Positions 45,505 to 56,098 of a stretch of 64,000 bases of DNA are shown here, in pieces; the first letter of the stretch is position 1, and each line of letters opens with the position of its first letter. The notes under the pieces were generated by a model. The model saw only the letters and a list, made by a program, of their open reading frames with translations, made no database searches and was not told the origin of the DNA. The DNA comes from Puccinellia tenuiflora (Eukaryota > Streptophyta > Magnoliopsida > Poales > Poaceae): positions 844,448 through 908,447 of the forward strand of contig QRDG01000134.1 of NCBI GenBank assembly GCA_012064385.1, in the 5' to 3' direction. The translations under genes were made by a program, and so were the position numbers.

Positions 45505-48015
45505 TCGTTGAACCCAGTCTCTTTAGAAAAACAAGTACTCCGCATTTTGATCTTCATCTTCTACTACCAAACACATATGCTCGGATTATGGATAACCTAT
45601 CTCGCTTAGAATTCAGACACACCAAAAGATGAACATTTTCTCTACAAGATAGAAACCTTCCAAATGATTTTGACGGTTTCTAAATAGTGGATTTTTCTTC
45701 TGTTGCAAACTTGCAATAGTGGCCACATTTTCTTGTAACTAGTAGCCTTGCACGTGCACACATGTCTCAACTAAGTTTTGTGAACACATCATTCTTTCTT
45801 TATTTCGGAAGTAGTAATACTATTGTAGTATGATGAATTAGTCAGCGAGCAACTTTCGACAAAATCGCTCATACATGTTTAATACCTTGAAATTCATATG
45901 AAAGAAACACAACATAAAAGTGTCATTGAAAATGGTAAATGAATTAGCATTATACTGTTGCAGTCATAGAACATTGTCATGAAGTAGCATTATACACACA
46001 TGATGCGAGTTAGTTGTCATGAAGTGTGCCCGTGCAACGGGCCTCTTTAGATCAAAATTTGACTACCCAAAGCATACAGTTTAAATCTTAATATTGATAC
46101 TTTTAATCCTACAATAGGGCCCCAATCTATAGAAATGTTTTTTCATTCTCAGTAAAGTTATAATATCCAAAATTGTTTGAGTGCAGAACATATCTACTGA
46201 AATTTACAATATCATAGTTCTGGATTGCATCGAATAACACAACTGATGTTGCATCGTTAAGAACACCTTCACGGCTTCACGAACGACCAAACTGTGCCAG
46301 ATAGGTACCTCATCTTGGGTTTACACCTGCAAGGTGCATACATTTTCTGTGGCCAAGAATATTGACCCAAGTGCTAAAAACTTGAAATCAAATGATAGGA
46401 ACTGTTACCTTCATGTGTTGCAGCAAATTGTTTAGTCTGGCTGCCTACACCTCCACGGTTCACCCAGCCTGAAGAAGTGCCTGCCCATTCCAGGTTCTGC
46501 ATGTTTGAAGAACATTAAAATCAGTGTCATGTTACACCACTAACCAAATAAAGTTAATAGGAAAATGAAGTTGCACTATGCATTATAATTTATAAATACT
46601 TTCACTATGCATACCTGAACATATAGGTATATGTCAGCCTAACCCGTCATGGCAATGGCAATACATATACATCAAATTACGACCTCCCAGCAAACTTGAA
46701 ACCCTAGCCGCCTCGTTGTGAGTCTGCCCAACTCGCTGTTCTGCCGAACACCATCAGTCAGCCTAACTCCACCCAACTCGTCGTTCTATCGACGAACGCC
46801 ATCAGTCCACCCAACTCACTGTTCTGCTGACGAAGGTGGTGAGTCCCCCAACTCGCCAAATCAGTCAGCCCCGTGCTCAAGGTATGATCATACAAATCAT
46901 CTCCACTTTGCTATGATCTGCGGATAAACGATAAGATGCAAAATTTATTCTGAATAAGGAATCTGTATCGCAATCTGTAGCTATGATCCTTGACATCATC
47001 TCTAATTCTTGATAACATAGATTTCACTATCGATAATATACTAACTCAATGTCATATGGTTACAATCAGTTTCTCGAGCAATGTATAGCAAAACAATATG
47101 GTCTGCCCAGTTCATGCATACAGGTTCAATATAGTTTACCAGGAAATTATGACAACAAATCAATAACTCGGCACAAGATGAAACTTGATGAGTTAAGACT
47201 TAGACCTGGTGTAATGAGTGGTGTGCAAATAAATCATCGGATCATGCTGACTACATAAAATATTCCATGTTTGACGAGTTTCTCTCCATTGGTACAGTTT
47301 GACTATCCAGGAAATCTGAAGATACAAGCTGGTGTCTTCATGAAATAGCAAAGCTTCAATTGTTTTCTCTTGAAACTTTTGGACTCAACCAATTAGATAT
47401 GTTACTGGTGGGTGTTAAATCACAACAGTAAGGAATATAGAAGGATCCTTTTCTGGTATCTGAGATGGCTTCATGTGCATAGAAAGATACTATCAGTAGC
47501 TGGCTCGTCTGATGCAAGAACTGTAGCAAATACCTCACACTATAAGTTTTTCCCATAAAGGACCAGGTCAAATAAAAGAGGCAGGACAACAAAACGATAT
47601 GCTAGAACCTTAACCGTGTAGCCAATACCTGGAATGCTAAATATAACTCTAGATGGATCACTATTTGGAGTAGTTTTTGTCTATTATATCAAGACTACAA
47701 AGGAAGAGAGAATAGCCCAATCAGGCTTCACAAGAAAAACGTCACTTACAATAAGGAAGAAGGGATTGGATGGCACTCAAAACTGTTGGACATACTTTCC
47801 TGTCTTGCCAAACTTCCTGCAAATTACAATAGCTAATCAAAACTCTTGTTTCCTAGACGAGCTGATAAGATCATATAATGTATAAGTATGGGCAACAAAG
47901 TAGCAACAAATTTGATTGCCAGCGCTGTTGTTGAATCACTTGCATAGCCTGAAACAATGAGTTGCCGGGTGATCTTTATACAAAGCAACCAATTGTCACA
48001 TATCAAAATTAGATC
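45505..48015. other. Mostly unassigned AT-rich sequence
   Basis: No complete gene. CCACCCAACTCG-type short repeats occur at about 46725-46870. One exon-like piece is listed separately at 46409-46496. Remaining frames are short and unconserved. Confidence 0.4.
46409..46496 (-). other. Exon-like segment of unknown family
   Basis: On the minus strand, CATGCAG|AACCTGG (acceptor) and CATGAAG|GTAAC (donor) bound 88 bp open in one frame: NLEWAGTSSGWVNRGGVGSQ then TKQFAATHE. The next candidate acceptor (TTGCAG|GTGTAAAC) leads to a stop after five codons. I do not recognise the protein; possibly a relict exon. Confidence 0.3.
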
Positions 48016-48275
48016 ATTTTATTGCTCCAAAATGGAATCTATGTCATTCCTCTGAGAGAGCATAGAAAGATTTTGCAATAAATGGTAGCCAGCAAACAAG
48101 AGATTTTCTTCAGTAGCATTACGCTGTGATTCACTTTGGCCGGTTAAGAGGATAATACGGAAACAAACTCCCTGATGTTCATTGTACAGTTTCAAGCTAG
48201 ATGGTAATGCAGGTGCCTTCGCCACGTCAACCCATGCATCAAATGAGGTCTCGTTGGATTCCAGCAGTCTGCAAA
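48016..48275 (-). pseudogene. Plant acid phosphatase (HAD, class B / VSP type) fragment
   Basis: The minus-strand frame reads SFDAWVDVAKAPALPSSLKL, then YNEHQGVCFRIILLTGQSES and QRNATEENLLFAGY. Vegetative storage protein-type acid phosphatases carry the same FD.WV..A.APA.P.SL.LY and LLTGR...QR.AT..NL..AG pattern; the Arg after LLTG is Gln here. The frame then derails into unrelated residues, and the N-terminal DxDxT nucleophile motif is absent. Confidence 0.7.
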
Positions 48276-48714
48276 ATCAGTGGAAGTGTAAAAACAATTA
48301 CCAACCATCTTCTCTTGCAATATCTGCTGCAAACTTTCAGAGTCAGTCACAGGGAAAGCCACGCCACAGATTTCAACAAAGAATACACGCCTTTTTGCTG
48401 GAATTTTGGATAGATGATAAATCTAACTTAAGAATAGGGGCCATCTACGGTGAATTCAGTATATGCATCCTATTATCCTGTCCTCAATTACAAAAATAAC
48501 ATCAGCAGCCAGCCTCCAGTGAATGGCAAAAAGGCTCTAATTAGTGACTGTTATTGCAGGAATCAGTGATTTTAGAGCAGTTAAATTCACCAGGAGAACT
48601 CCCAATTCTACGCACAACAGGCTAATAGTAATAGACAGGAGACATCCGCACAAAAAAGTGTAACAGATCGAAATTCAAAATCAACCGCGTGAGAGACGGC
48701 ATGGGGGACCAGTT

Positions 48715-48985
48715 AGGGTACCCTAATGGATTCATGGAGCGCGATGATCTTGGGGTGTCGGATGCGGCGGAGGATGTTGACCTCGGAGATGAGGTTGTCG
48801 CGGAGCTTGCTGCTGAGCTGCTCCAGGGCAGTCGCAGCATGTACTTCCTCACCCGCCGCCCGCCGCCGCAGTCCTTCATCGCCACGACCTCGTCCAGCTT
48901 ATCCGGATTTACGGCACCATCGCGATTCGCCAATACTTGGTCCGTGGTGTGCCGCCAGGGGAGAAAGATTCTGCTGATGGGAGAA
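48715..48985 (-). pseudogene. Protein kinase N-lobe fragment, ATG1-like
   Basis: On the minus strand KLDEVVAMKDCGGG holds the beta-3 lysine (VAxK-type). In another frame SSKLRDNLISEVNILRRIRH, then PKIIALHESIR, forms the alpha-C helix and beta-4 region with the conserved Glu, ending at a stop after VP. The wording is closest to the autophagy kinase ATG1 family (VAVKEI...KL...L.SEV.IL..I.HPN+IALH). One frameshift lies between the two parts, and no Gly-rich loop, HRD or DFG motif follows. Confidence 0.55.
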
Positions 48986-49138
48986 GCGAGCACAGCCTTG
49001 ACATCAGGAGCCTCGGGAGGGGGAGGAGGGCGTCGATTTCCTCCTCCGCGCCATTAGCCGGCTTGGGAAGGAGATAGGGGAGTCGAACTCCTCCGCGCCG
49101 CCAGCCACCTCTGGAGGGAGAGAAGGGAGCCCTGATGG

Positions 49139-49864
49139 ATGCCTCGGCAGGCCCCTCGTCGGCCAGGGAGGAAGAGAGGGAGAGAAGGGAAAACCGCTTG
49201 GATGTATTCTCCCACACGGCATGGCTCATCGCTGGCTCCGCCGCCGTCACTACAGCCGACGCATAAGCACCACCGTCCTCCATCTCCGTCCCCTTTCCGC
49301 CCCTCACCGGCTCTCCAGCCTGGTGGATCTCGCAGCTATGCGAGTGTGGTGATTCACGGGGAGGAGATCCGGGAGTGCTCGGAGGGTCGCGCCTCTCGTA
49401 GGCTGGTGCGGAGCGGGTCCCGGGACACTTCGCCGCCGGCGAGGTGTGCGGGCTCGCCGATGAGATGTGTGGCGATAAGGAGGCGCGAATCGGGGAATTC
49501 GAATCGTGATGGCCCGCGTGCCAGTGACCTCGAATCATGGAGGCCCGGATTGGAGACAGGTGTCTCCATCAATGGCATAGAATCAAGTCGTGATCCAACT
49601 GAGAATACGGAAGAGAAATCTACGCCTTCTTCAAGGGTTCGGGTCAAGGAGGGGCGCGTCCCTGAGCCTCGTGCCCGATCTAGGGTTTCAGGTCAGACAA
49701 CCACTCTGTTCTGGATCCGGCGAGACCTATTCGAGAAGAGAGAGTTCCATGCCGTGGACTGTTTTCCGGTGAGAGGGCGGAGACTCCCGGCGGCGAAGAA
49801 GTTCTCCTTCTCGAAGGATCGCTGGGGGCGGCTACAGGCTGGCCCACGTTCGCAGAGGTGGTGA
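49139..49864 (+). CDS. Upstream open frame in the LINE leader
   Basis: A 241-codon ATG-started frame, Arg/Ser/Pro-rich (GGSRSYASVVIHGEEIRECS, RRRESGNSNRDGPR), stops two bases before the ORF1 ATG. GC content may keep it open by chance. No family recognised. It could be a leader-encoded peptide of the element or the remains of a captured gene. Confidence 0.3.
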   Translation: MPRQAPRRPGRKRGREGKTAWMYSPTRHGSSLAPPPSLQPTHKHHRPPSPSPFRPSPALQPGGSRSYASVVIHGEEIRECSEGRASRRLVRSGSRDTSPPARCAGSPMRCVAIRRRESGNSNRDGPRASDLESWRPGLETGVSINGIESSRDPTENTEEKSTPSSRVRVKEGRVPEPRARSRVSGQTTTLFWIRRDLFEKREFHAVDCFPVRGRRLPAAKKFSFSKDRWGRLQAGPRSQRW

Positions 49865-49866
49865 AG

Positions 49867-51990
49867 ATGGCGGGTGGTGGAGGTGGTCGTGGGACTCAGG
49901 GTGGTAGATACGGTGCTGGGCGAGGAAGACAGACACAGAGTTTCCGGCCCCCTGTGATACGCCCACAGCAAGCTCCTCCACCGGCGATGCAGCCGATTCT
50001 TGGGCAGTTCGCTGCGCCGAGTACTGGTGCTGGACAAGGTATGTTTCCGATGATGCAGCCTGGGTTTCCGCAGTATCAGATGGGGCAGTGGCCTCCTTTC
50101 CCGATGCAGTATCCGCCGGCACAGATGATGAATCAGATGATGCCGATGCAGCAGGGGTTCATTCCTTCCCCACAGATGAGTGTCCCTGAACAAAATAGCA
50201 GTGGTCACCCTAATGTTCCGCAGCAACAGAAGCCAAAAAAGAAGAAGCCAGTGGGGAATGGAAGTGGCCAACAAAAAAGTAACAATTCACAGGAATCTAG
50301 CGCAGCATCTGATCCGTCTGTTGACAAGGTTGGAGGTGGTAACAGTGCTGGTCCTGTTTTTGATCCTAAGTACAGGAATGTGATCTGTTTCAATTGTGGT
50401 GAGCGAGGACATTTTGTGGGTTTATGCACCAAAGAGAAACGTTGCTTTATATGTGACAAACCTGGACATCATATGGATGTGTGCCCTGACTGGTATAAGC
50501 CTTTCCCTATGGCCCAATATTGGGGAAGTGCTAATACAGGTCTGGGGTTTTTCCACCTGGAGGTAGAAGGTAATGATGCCATTAAGTGGCTCAACATTGA
50601 CAATGTAGGGATTGTCAACATTGAAGGGGGTGAAATCTCTGTCCAAGAATTAGAGCAAAGCTTCACTGATATGTGGAAGACCAATTGGTACTGGCAGATA
50701 AGGCAAATTGAACCCAAGAGATTTTTGGTTAGGTTCCCTCCCAACAAAAACATTAAAGAGCTGGTGGAGTACCCATCTATTAATCTGAAGAAGAAAGGAG
50801 TTTCAATTTCCTTTGCAGATTGGAATGGAGAACTTTCTGCTTATGGAGAGCTCCAGGAGGTGTGGGTGAAAGTGGAAGGGCTGCCTCCTAAATGGTGGTC
50901 TTGGAAAGTGTTTGGGCAGGTTGCATCTTCTTTAGGTGTGCTTGTGAACATAGACTGGCATGAGATATTTAGGAGCTTTTACAAGACTCTGAGGTTCAAG
51001 GTGTCTGTGAGGGATATCAATAAAATCCCAAGGGATAGGCTCTTTGAAGTAGATCAGAACTTCTTCCTGCTACAGTTTTCAGTCGAGGATGAACAGGTCA
51101 TGAATCCAGATGATGATGATGGTGGACATGATGACAATAACCATGATAGTCCTGCTGATCCAGATGATGAAGATGTGGGGGATGATTTCCAGGAGCAGAT
51201 AGACAAGATGCACGGGAATGGCAATGGTCAGATGGATACTTATGCCTCTGGGGTGGGTACCCCCAAAAACACCCCTAAATCTAGTCAGAGAGGTCAAAAT
51301 TTGTCTGCTGTCCAAGCTTCAAATAAAGAAATTGAGACTAGTGTGATGAATAAGATCATGGGTGTGCACGTGAACCCACTCCTGGAAATACCAATGCAAT
51401 ATGATGGGCCTGAGAGCAATATATGCAAGCAGATACTGGTCCAAGAAGATGCAATGGAAGAGGAGGCTGGGGTTTTAACTCAAGAACCAGAGATTGCCCC
51501 TAAACCTTCTAAAGCTAAGCAATGGGGACCTGTGATGGCGACGAGGAGGAGCTCCAGACTTCAGAAAGATGGTAAAACAGTTATTGAGAAAGCTCAGGAA
51601 CTGAAAAAGAAAAAAGATGTGCTATGCCCATCAGGTATAATCTCATCTAAGAATTCCTTTGCAGTCCTTGATGAAATTAGTCTGGCTAGGAATGCTAGTA
51701 TTACTGGTATTGTTTTAGGAAGTAGTTCAACTAAAATTTCTGAGAACATTAGTTGTATCAGAACAGTTGAAAATGGAAGACTACAGAACTTTCATTCAAA
51801 TAATCCTGATATGTTCCTACCCACAAGCATTGATGTGACTGGGGAGGAGATGGCTGGAATTCTTAGTCCCACATATGGAACTAGTGAAAGCCATGTCCAA
51901 AATCACAGTAGTGAGGAGGACAATGACTATGAGTCACCTTGGTCTAAGGTGACTGATAGGAGACGTAGAAGGAAAATTAAGTTTGGTTAA
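49867..51990 (+). CDS. LINE ORF1 protein, gag-like with two CCHC zinc knuckles
   Basis: An intact 707-residue frame from the first ATG (MAGGGGGRGTQGGRYGAGRG). Residues 1-110 are rich in Gly, Gln, Pro and Met. Two zinc knuckles, CFNCGERGHFVGLC and CFICDKPGHHMDVC, lie near 175-205. A globular region of DUF4283 type follows (about 215-410, with FLVRFPPNKNIKELVEYPSI and VWVKVEGLPPKWWSWKVFGQ). Then come an acidic stretch (NPDDDDGGHDDNNHDSPADP) and a basic C-terminus (RRRRKIKFG). Such proteins bind the LINE RNA. It is remarkable that this frame has no break while ORF2 has many. ORF2's ATG lies one base after the ORF1 stop. Confidence 0.88.
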   Translation: MAGGGGGRGTQGGRYGAGRGRQTQSFRPPVIRPQQAPPPAMQPILGQFAAPSTGAGQGMFPMMQPGFPQYQMGQWPPFPMQYPPAQMMNQMMPMQQGFIPSPQMSVPEQNSSGHPNVPQQQKPKKKKPVGNGSGQQKSNNSQESSAASDPSVDKVGGGNSAGPVFDPKYRNVICFNCGERGHFVGLCTKEKRCFICDKPGHHMDVCPDWYKPFPMAQYWGSANTGLGFFHLEVEGNDAIKWLNIDNVGIVNIEGGEISVQELEQSFTDMWKTNWYWQIRQIEPKRFLVRFPPNKNIKELVEYPSINLKKKGVSISFADWNGELSAYGELQEVWVKVEGLPPKWWSWKVFGQVASSLGVLVNIDWHEIFRSFYKTLRFKVSVRDINKIPRDRLFEVDQNFFLLQFSVEDEQVMNPDDDDGGHDDNNHDSPADPDDEDVGDDFQEQIDKMHGNGNGQMDTYASGVGTPKNTPKSSQRGQNLSAVQASNKEIETSVMNKIMGVHVNPLLEIPMQYDGPESNICKQILVQEDAMEEEAGVLTQEPEIAPKPSKAKQWGPVMATRRSSRLQKDGKTVIEKAQELKKKKDVLCPSGIISSKNSFAVLDEISLARNASITGIVLGSSSTKISENISCIRTVENGRLQNFHSNNPDMFLPTSIDVTGEEMAGILSPTYGTSESHVQNHSSEEDNDYESPWSKVTDRRRRRKIKFG

Positions 51991-51991
51991 T

Positions 51992-54900
51992 ATGATAGGT
52001 ATTTTTTGGAATCCTAGAGGTCTGAATAGGCCGGATAAGCTGTTTAGAGCTGGGGATCTCATTAGAGAGCAACGCCCAGATTTCTTTCGTTTTTCAGAAA
52101 CTAAGAAAAATGATTTTTCTTTTGCTCATCTTCAAACACTAGATAACCATGACATGTATACATGGAATTGGTTGCCTGCAGTTGGTACTGCTGGGGGTCT
52201 CTTGGTAGGTATTAACAGTGATGTGTTTGAGGTGTTGAGTTGGAGTATTCATGAATTCTGTGTCTCATGTCTGCTTAAGACAAAAGGAGACAACTTTACT
52301 TGGAAGCTCATTTCTGTTTATGGGTCTGCTTATGATGAACATAAACTTGAATTCATTAATGAATTACATAATGTTTTGTCTTGCTGGTCTGGTCCCACCC
52401 TGGTAGGAGGTGACTTTAATCTCATTAGAGAAAGTTGTGATAAGAATATAGGTAATATTAATCAACATTGGGCTGGTCTTTTTAATGATTGGATCAATAG
52501 ATTTGGCTTAATGGAGATTAAGTGTGTGGGCAGGAGTTTTACTTGGAGCAATAACCAAAAAAAATGCTGTCATGGCTACACTAGACAGGATTTTTGTCTC
52601 AACTTGTTGGGATAGTTTTTATTCTGCCAGCCAAGTGAAAGCTCTTCCCAGGTTGGGAAGTTACCATGCTCCTCTGATTATTGACATTGGAGCATTGTCC
52701 CTTCCCACCTCTAGGCAATTTAGATTTGAGAAATGGTGGTTGCAGGTTGATGGCTTTAAAGCTGTGGTAGAGAAAGCCTAGAACATCCATTGCCCTCTTA
52801 CTAAAAGTATTGATGTTTGGCAATTTAAAATTAGACATACCAGGAAAAATATAAAAGGGTGGTGTGCTAATGTTGAATCTGCCCAGAAAAAATATAAACA
52901 ACAACTTATTGCTGAATTTGATTTATTGGATGTTTTGTCTGAATCCCAATGTTTGTCTCCTCCTTCTAAAGCAAGGATGAAGTTTATATCTGATGAACTG
53001 ACAGGGATTTGTAAGAATGAGGAGATCAAAGCTAGGCAGAGATCAAGAGAGAAGCAGATCCTTGAAGGGGATAGAAACACAGCTTATTTCCATGCTCAAG
53101 CCAACAAGAGAAGGAGGAAGAAGAACATCCCTATGTTGGAGGGTCCATCTGGGATGGTGGAAGATACTGCAGGTATTCTAAAAATTGCAGTAGATTACTA
53201 TAGGCTGTTGTTTGGTTTTGAACAAAAACTTGGAGTAGATTTAGCAAATGATTTTTGGGGAGAAGATGATAAAGTGCCAGATGCCCAAAATGAAGCTTTA
53301 GATGCTCCTTTTTCTGAGAGAGAGGTAAAGGAGGCTGTCTTCAGTTCATATGCTAAAGGGGCACCTGGACCTGATGGTTTCTCTTTTTTATTTTATCAGA
53401 CTTTCTAGGATATTATTAAAAAAAGATCTGATGAATATGTTTAGAGATTGGGATCAAACGAAGTTAGATCTTTTTAGGCTGAATTTCTCTCTGCTTACCC
53501 TGATCGCAAAAGAGGTTGATGCTGTAACTATACAGAAGTTCAGACCTATTTCTTTAACCAATTGTAGTTTTAAAAATTTTCTCTAAATGTGTCACCAATA
53601 GATTGGGGGGTGTGTGTGAAAAACTTATCTCCCCAAACCAAACTGCTTTTCATTAGAGGGCGTTTCATCTTGGAAAGTGTAGTATCTGCACATGAAATTA
53701 TTCATGATGTGGTTAGAAGTGGTCAATCTGGTTTTGTTTTTAAACTAGATTATGAGAAGGCCTATGACATGGTTGATAGATCCTTTTTGCTAAAAATGAT
53801 GGCAGGTAGAGGTTTTAGTCCTCATTTTATAAAACTTGTCAAATCTTTACTGGACAATGGTTCAGTGGGTGTTAGAATTAATGATGTAAATAGTGACTTC
53901 TTCATCTCTGGCAGGGGGGTTAGGCAGGGTGATCCTAGCTCTACTTTTTAACCTTGTGGCTGATGTGTTTACTAAAATGCTTATTGAAGCTTCCCAAAAT
54001 GACCTGATTTCTGGTTTACTTCATGGTTTTGAGAGGTCAGGTGTTATCAGCTTGCAGTATGTAGATGATACCCTTTTATTCCTTCAAAATGATAAACCTG
54101 GAGCCATGAATTTGAAATGGCTTTTATCTTGTTTTGAACAAATGTCTGGTTTGAGGATAAACTTTCATAAGTGTGATTTGATTCCTATTAATGTTCCAGA
54201 AGAAGGTGCTCAGGCCTTTGCTCAGATTTTGAGCTGTAAATTGGGAGAGTTCCCCTTAAAATATTTAGGGGTACCTCTTCATCATACAAGACTTAGGAGA
54301 GAGGACTTGCAACCTCTAGTAGACAAGCTTATCAAAAAAGCAGCTGGCTGGAGAGGCAGATTGTTGTCTCATGCAGCTAAGTTGGAATTAGTTAGGAGTG
54401 TTCTTTCTAGCATTCCTATCTATCTCTTAAGTGTGATCAGGTTTCCAAAATGGGCAATAGCCCTAATCAACTCTCAGATGGCCCACTGTTTGTGGGATGA
54501 CTATGAAGGTCATTTCAATTATCATCTAGCAAATTGGGGGTTTGTTTCTCAGAAAAAATAATTTGGGGGTTTAGGTATCCCAAATCTTGCTGATATGAAT
54601 CTGTGTTTGCTTGCTTCTTGGGTTAAAAAATATAACCTAGAAGATAACAAACTTTGGAAAAGAATTATTGATCATAAATACCAGGTTAACTGTCCCAACA
54701 TTTTTTATGCTCCTGCTACTGGGGCCTCACCTTTTGGAAAGGGGTGTTGTGGGCTGCAAATGCTGCTAAGATAGGGTACCAGTGGAAAGTTGGTAATGGC
54801 AAGAAAGTTAAATTTTGGGAAGATCATTGGTTTGGTAATACAAGCCTTGCTATCCAATACTGGGATGTTTATATCCTTGCTAATGAACAAAATGTCACCA

Positions 54901-55740
54901 TTTCTGATGTTTGGGATGGTGTTCATTTAAAAATCACCTTTAGGAGGTGTTTTGATGATTCTTTGATGATGCAATGGTATGAAATTATCCAAATTGCCAG
55001 CTCTCTGAACATTAGTGAAGAGCCTGATGCCATTTTGTGGAAATTTGAATCAAAAGGGGTGTACTCTGTTGGTTCAATGTATGTTGTAGTGAATTTTCGT
55101 GGGATTTTACCTACTCATGTTCATGCAGTGTGGAAAATTAAAGTTCCCCCCAGGATACATTTTTTCCTTTGGCTTGTCTCTCACAATAAAATCCTCACTA
55201 GAGATAATTTGAGTAAGAGACAAAATGTGACTAATTAATTTAACCTGCTTATTCTGTTGCGAACCTGAGTCCTGTAGTCATCTGCTCTTTAAATGCATTG
55301 TGGCTGATGCGATTTGGGGGGAGGTTTTCAGAATCACAGGGCTAGCTACTTATCCTGCTAGCTTTGAAAAAATTGCTGGTCTTTGGCTTTCTGAATCTAA
55401 GCATGAGGTTACTAATGTTCTGCATGCAGCGGTTATGTGGCTGCTGTGGAAAAGTAGAAATGACCTGTGCTTTAATAAAGAACCATGGATTGGTTTGCAG
55501 GTGATATGGAGGCGCTTAGCTTCTACACTTTCACAGTGGATGGTCTTGCTCTCCGAGGCTGCTCAAGTCAAAATGAAGGAATACATACATGCAGCGGAGG
55601 TGTTGGCCAGAAGCCCTCCCCTGCTGAGTTGGCGAGAGCAAGGGGGAGAAATGCAGCCAAGATTTCTGGCGGAAGCACGAAGTTTGGACCATGCTGTAGC
55701 GCGCATGATGAAGATTGGGAGGACAAAACGCAAGATTTGA
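51992..55740 (+). pseudogene. LINE ORF2: endonuclease, reverse transcriptase, zf-RVT; multiply broken
   Basis: The endonuclease starts MIGIFWNPRGLNRPDKLFRA and includes SETKK, AGGLLVGIN, VGGDFNLI and GRSFTWSN. RT motifs follow: KGAPGPDGFSFLFYQ, FKLDYEKAYDMVDRSFL, GVRQGDP and QYVDDTLLFLQ (catalytic YVDD, about 54055), then GEFPLKYLGVPLHHTRLRRE. The C-terminal part holds WKIKVPPRIHFFLWLVSHNK and the zinc-binding CLFCCEPESCSHLLFKC. Breaks by eye: one extra A in A8 52557-52564; stop TAG 52779; stop TAG 53406; one extra A in 53418-53424; one extra A in 53572-53576; one extra C at 53651; a shift before 53940; stop TAA 54559; one missing T at 54732-54735; a 4-base duplication near 55233. It cannot make a working enzyme as sequenced. 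Confidence 0.88.
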
Positions 55741-56098
55741 CACACACCCTGGGAGCTGCGGCGATGATCATGATTGAAGATGGTGAGAACTGGCAGATAG
55801 TGCCGAAGAAATGAAGGAAAACCTGATCTAAAATCGCTGACCTTCCCTGATGAAAGGTGTTTGCTTGTGTCATATTTTGGCGTTTCCCCCCTGTTGATGT
55901 AATAACTTCGTGGTGGAAAACCTGGCTATGTCTAGCAGTTGTTGACAGTCCAGTGTAGCTCTCTACTTTAGCTGTTTCTGGGTATTGTAGATGCAGCCAT
56001 GTCCCCGAGTGCGTGTTAAAACTGTTAGTTTGTAACAGACTCGTTGTTTCATTTCCTGAAATGGAATAGGGGCTTTGCCCTATTTATCAAAAAAGTAA

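Larger units (their letters stand above)
49010..56098 (+). mobile_element. LINE (L1-type, RIX) with 5' leader, ORF1 and broken ORF2
   Basis: In order: a GC-rich leader with an upstream frame, ORF1 (49867-51990), ORF2 (51992-55740, pseudogene) and a 3'UTR ending GGGGCTTTGCCCTATTTATC plus an A-rich tail at about 56084-56098. Endonuclease plus RT without LTRs defines the class. The 5' boundary is not sharp and I could not identify a target duplication. Confidence 0.85.

Noticed and set aside
49693..50274. 193-codon minus-strand frame rich in His and Arg
   Set aside because: Antisense shadow of the LINE leader and ORF1.
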